This document shows positions 61,037-64,000 of a DNA stretch of 64,000 nucleotides, in pieces; positions within the stretch are counted from its first letter, which is position 1; every line of letters starts with the position of its first letter. The translations under genes and the position numbers were made by a program. Source of the DNA: Cokeromyces recurvatus (Eukaryota > Mucoromycota > Mucoromycetes > Mucorales > Mucoraceae); contig NW_026251393.1 of assembly GCF_025118155.1 (NCBI RefSeq), forward strand, positions 186,001 through 250,000. Reading direction: 5' to 3'. The notes under the pieces are model-generated. The model made no database searches, was not told the DNA's origin, and saw nothing but the letters and a program-made list of their open reading frames with translations.

Positions 61037-63986
61037 TTAATTATATTCCTTAATAATAACACCTTGACTAGAATTCAACTTGTATCTATTCTTTTTAAAT
61101 TGTTCTGAATTGAAGAAAGATTTCACGTCTTGAACATTCAATGTTCTTGCTCTATTTTCAAATTCTGAAAGAGTAATAGTAACTTCATTTGGAAGTCTTC
61201 TATAGCGAAGTTGATATAATTTACGCTTTTCAGTACAAATATCGTCTAATGTAGCAAATAATAATTCATAATCATCTCGAGAGTTTCTGATAAACTTCAT
61301 GAAACGCTATTTAAATAGAGTATTAGTTGTTTTTTTTTTCTTTTTTTTTTGACTTGTCTCTTTTAAACATATAATACTTACTCTACGAAGAATTTTCATC
61401 ATACTGTATTTCTGTGCACTAATGAAACTATCTAATGCAACACGAATAGCCATATCTACATCATCAGAACGGACATATTCTCTTAGGTGCATCTTAGCAT
61501 TTGCTTCAGCAAGACGAATCATGGATTCCAAGTGACGAACAGTAATGGGGATACTACCATTTGCAAGAGACTCACGTCTTAATTCAGAATAAAGTCGTGA
61601 TAATTTATCTTCATCAACTTGTTGTAATTTAGGTTGAATTTTTTCACGTGCATACATGATATATTTCTTTAAAAGATCTTGATCAATAATATCTGGATCT
61701 CTAGCTTTTGGTTGAGCGAAATTGTCATCTGTTCCATTATGAAGAGGATGGCTAAGAACATGACTGCCTATAACATTAGTGGCAAGGATATGATCTTGTT
61801 CAGGATCCACTAAATCTTTTACAACACAAAGTACATCAAAACGTGATAAGATAGGTTCAGTTAATTCAACGTTTTGAGCGAAAGGAACAGAAGAGTTATA
61901 ACGACCACGTATAGGGTTAGCAGCAGCAATCACAGAGCATCTAGCTTGTAATGTGGTAACGATACCAGCTTTAGAAATAGAAATAGATTGTTGTTCCATA
62001 GCTTCGTGAATAGATGTACGATCAGCGTCATTCATTTTATCAAACTCATCAATCAAACAGACACCACGATCAGCAAGTACAAGGGCACCACCTTCTAATG
62101 TCCATTCACGTGTAATAGGATCTTTATGTACTGAAGCTGTTAAACCAACAGCACTTGCACCTTGACCTGTGGTAAATACAGCACGATGAGCTGTTTTCTC
62201 AACATATTTGAGGAATTGAGACTTTGCAGTACCAGGATCACCCAACATTAAAATATTAATATCACCACGAATAATATGCTTGCCTTGAATATTCTTTGGA
62301 ACACCACCAAACATGGCTAAGGCGATAGCACGCTTGATGTCTTCGTGACCATAAATGGAAGGTGCAATACTCTTGATGATCTTCTTACCAATACTCTTAT
62401 CTTTACCCATTTCTAAAATTTGTTTAGTATCATCTTCCGTTAGTTTATAAGCAGCAAACATATTTTCCTTTTTGTTGATGTGATTTGCTTCAATAATTGT
62501 TGCGAATACAGGGAAACCATTTTTGGTACTAAGTGAGGCATCAAAATTATTACGATAGATACCAATAACTTCAATCTCTTCACCAGGTTTGGCCTGATCG
62601 ATCAAGTCCCAAAGACAAATCACTTCTCTATGTCGAGGTAAACGTCCAGGAGGGACTGTGCCTGGAGATTCTTGAATAGTTAATTTTTGGTAATTACGAT
62701 ACACAGTCTGTTCCATATTTACATGGAAGGGTCCTTTGCTCTGACAACTTGGACATGTATTGATTTTAATTTCGTTATGAATATCTTGATAGAATGGACC
62801 TAAAAGGGCTGAACATTTACCACAATTGTATTTGACCCACTTTAATTGAGGAAAGACACCGGTACGACGAGTGACGACACCTGACACACGAACTAAACAG
62901 TTTAATTGAGACTGTCTTAATTCACGCAATGTGTTCTTAACGGGCAAATCAGTGATACGAACATGAATTTCACGATGAATACGTTCATAGGCAGGAAATT
63001 GCATTAATGTAACCTCTAAAGCAACTTCATCAAGAATTTTCAACATTTCAAGAGGTGAATTGGATAAAAAGTATGCCAAAATAACTTTCTTTTCTGCTAA
63101 ATTTTCATAATTGACTTCAAATGATTCTTTATTACGTTCACCCATATCTCTGATACGTTCACCATAAACAGATGTACCATGTTCATCCACATAAGTCTGC
63201 AAAAAGTCTTTAAATTCACGTTTAATACCTCGTCGTACTGCCTCTCTCGTAATCCAAACTGCAATTGATGAATCTTTAACATTACGAAGGTCATTTAAGG
63301 ACATTTCAGGCTAATAAAGAATTAAATAACTAATATTTAACTATTTGTCTCCTTTTTCTCTATAACGCATAAAACTTACAACACCATCTTCATCTTGATC
63401 AACATCCTGAGCTTCATAAATATGTCGACGTCTAATAACTGGTGGTTGAATATCATTTGATTCATCATCTAAACCATAAATAAAGGCGCCTGCTACTCGA
63501 CCTTCTCTTCTTCTAATCTCTACATCACGTCTGTTTAAATTTCTATCAATCGCATTACGTTCAGCTATATCTAAAGGCTCATATTGTGCATCATCAATGC
63601 CTTCTTGTTCATAATTATCCAATCTTTCGTTATCAACATAATCTCTATAATATTATATAATATACAAATGAATATTTTTGTCTATGCTTTTTTCTTTCTT
63701 TCTTTCTTTCTTTCTTTTTCCAAATAATGATTTTGTACCTTTCAGCATCTTGAAAAATATCAATGTCATCATCATCTGAATTGTCTAGATTATCATCGCC
63801 AAATGCTGTATCAATAACTTCTTCCTCTTCTGCCTCCTCTCTATAATTTGCCTCAGAGAAAAAGGCAGCAGGTGAAGAAGGAAGAATAGAAGAGGGATCA
63901 GGGTAAGAGGAATTGCCAACTTCTGCTGATTCACCTTGACGAATGTCACTATTTCTTCTTCTTTTACGATCTGGATTCAAGCTTGA
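61037..63986 (-). CDS. MCM2: MCM2, subunit of the MCM2-7 replicative helicase (5' end beyond window)
   Basis: MCM2-7 unwinds DNA at replication origins. Exons in phase: 63739-63986, 63380-63644, 61382-63310, 61037-61306 (903 residues seen). The acidic N terminus ([17 protein letters not shown]) leads to the MCM2-specific [20 protein letters not shown] region. The zinc site is CGKC ... CPSC, typical for MCM2. The AAA+ core has Walker [17 protein letters not shown], Walker [13 protein letters not shown] and the arginine finger LSRFDVL. The C-terminal exon carries the winged-helix part. The first exon seen starts after an ATAG acceptor at 63987, so the initiator Met lies to the right of the window. 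The Lys/Ser-rich sequence after [13 protein letters not shown] reads on into an intron (donor GTAAGT at 61381). Confidence 0.95.
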
Positions 63987-64000
63987 CTATGGTTACATTA

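Overview
The window looks like a chromosomal piece of a Mucorales-type fungus (Mucoromycota). The DNA is very AT-rich. Genes are split by many short introns (about 45-130 bp) with GTAAGT/GTATGT-like donors. The conserved proteins are fungal (MDM31, DRS2, GMPPA, proline dehydrogenase, a GCP5/6-type gamma-tubulin complex protein, an ARS-binding-protein-2 domain protein, CSC1, a DH-PH RhoGEF, MCM2). The species cannot be named from the sequence. All exon maps were built by hand from splice signals and reading-frame continuity, without transcripts.

Layout. 0.8-3.4 kb (+): Sec7-PH Arf exchange factor, 5' part not resolved. 3.5-6.9 kb: mostly non-coding, with a 45-bp repeat trio and a possible small coiled-coil gene. 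6.9-9.3 kb (+): MDM31. 9.5-10.3 kb (-): single-exon protoglobin with a C-terminal membrane anchor. 10.5-13.15 kb: a 2.7-kb element with about 190-bp inverted ends, lying 55 bp beyond the stop codon of DRS2 (13.2-17.9 kb, -). Then TMEM128-like (18.5-19.0, -), a LIM protein (19.2-20.8, -) divergent from GMPPA (21.0-22.7, +), proline dehydrogenase (22.9-25.0, -), GCP5/6-type (25.9-29.0, -), ABP2-domain protein (29.2-31.3, -), CSC1 (32.4-35.7, -) and RhoGEF (36.3-39.8, -). A Crz1-like zinc-finger factor lies at 49.5-50.5 kb (+). MCM2 (61.0-64.0, -) runs off the right edge.

41.7-48.5 kb and 52.07-60.5 kb are accessory DNA: two large inverted-repeat elements (called B and C here). Each contains a decayed or frameshifted gene that I read as a PD-(D/E)XK nuclease-like protein, plus DD34E (Tc1/mariner-type) transposase remains. 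B has about 310-bp ends, a nested mariner and a tandem repeat. C has about 85-bp ends built of 19-20-bp iterons. Its transposase remnant is cut by a third, 2.0-kb element (D) with a GTAC-rich palindromic end and intron-containing gene fragments inside. A LINE tail and a class-C-receptor-like exon fragment lie just left of C.

Functional themes in the host genes are membrane and lipid traffic (Arf GEF, DRS2, CSC1), mitochondria (MDM31, proline dehydrogenase), the cell wall and glycosylation precursor GDP-mannose (GMPPA), and cytoskeleton and replication (GCP, RhoGEF, LIM, ABP2, MCM2). They are not an operon-like system. The most interesting material is the paired nuclease-bearing elements and the nested insertions.
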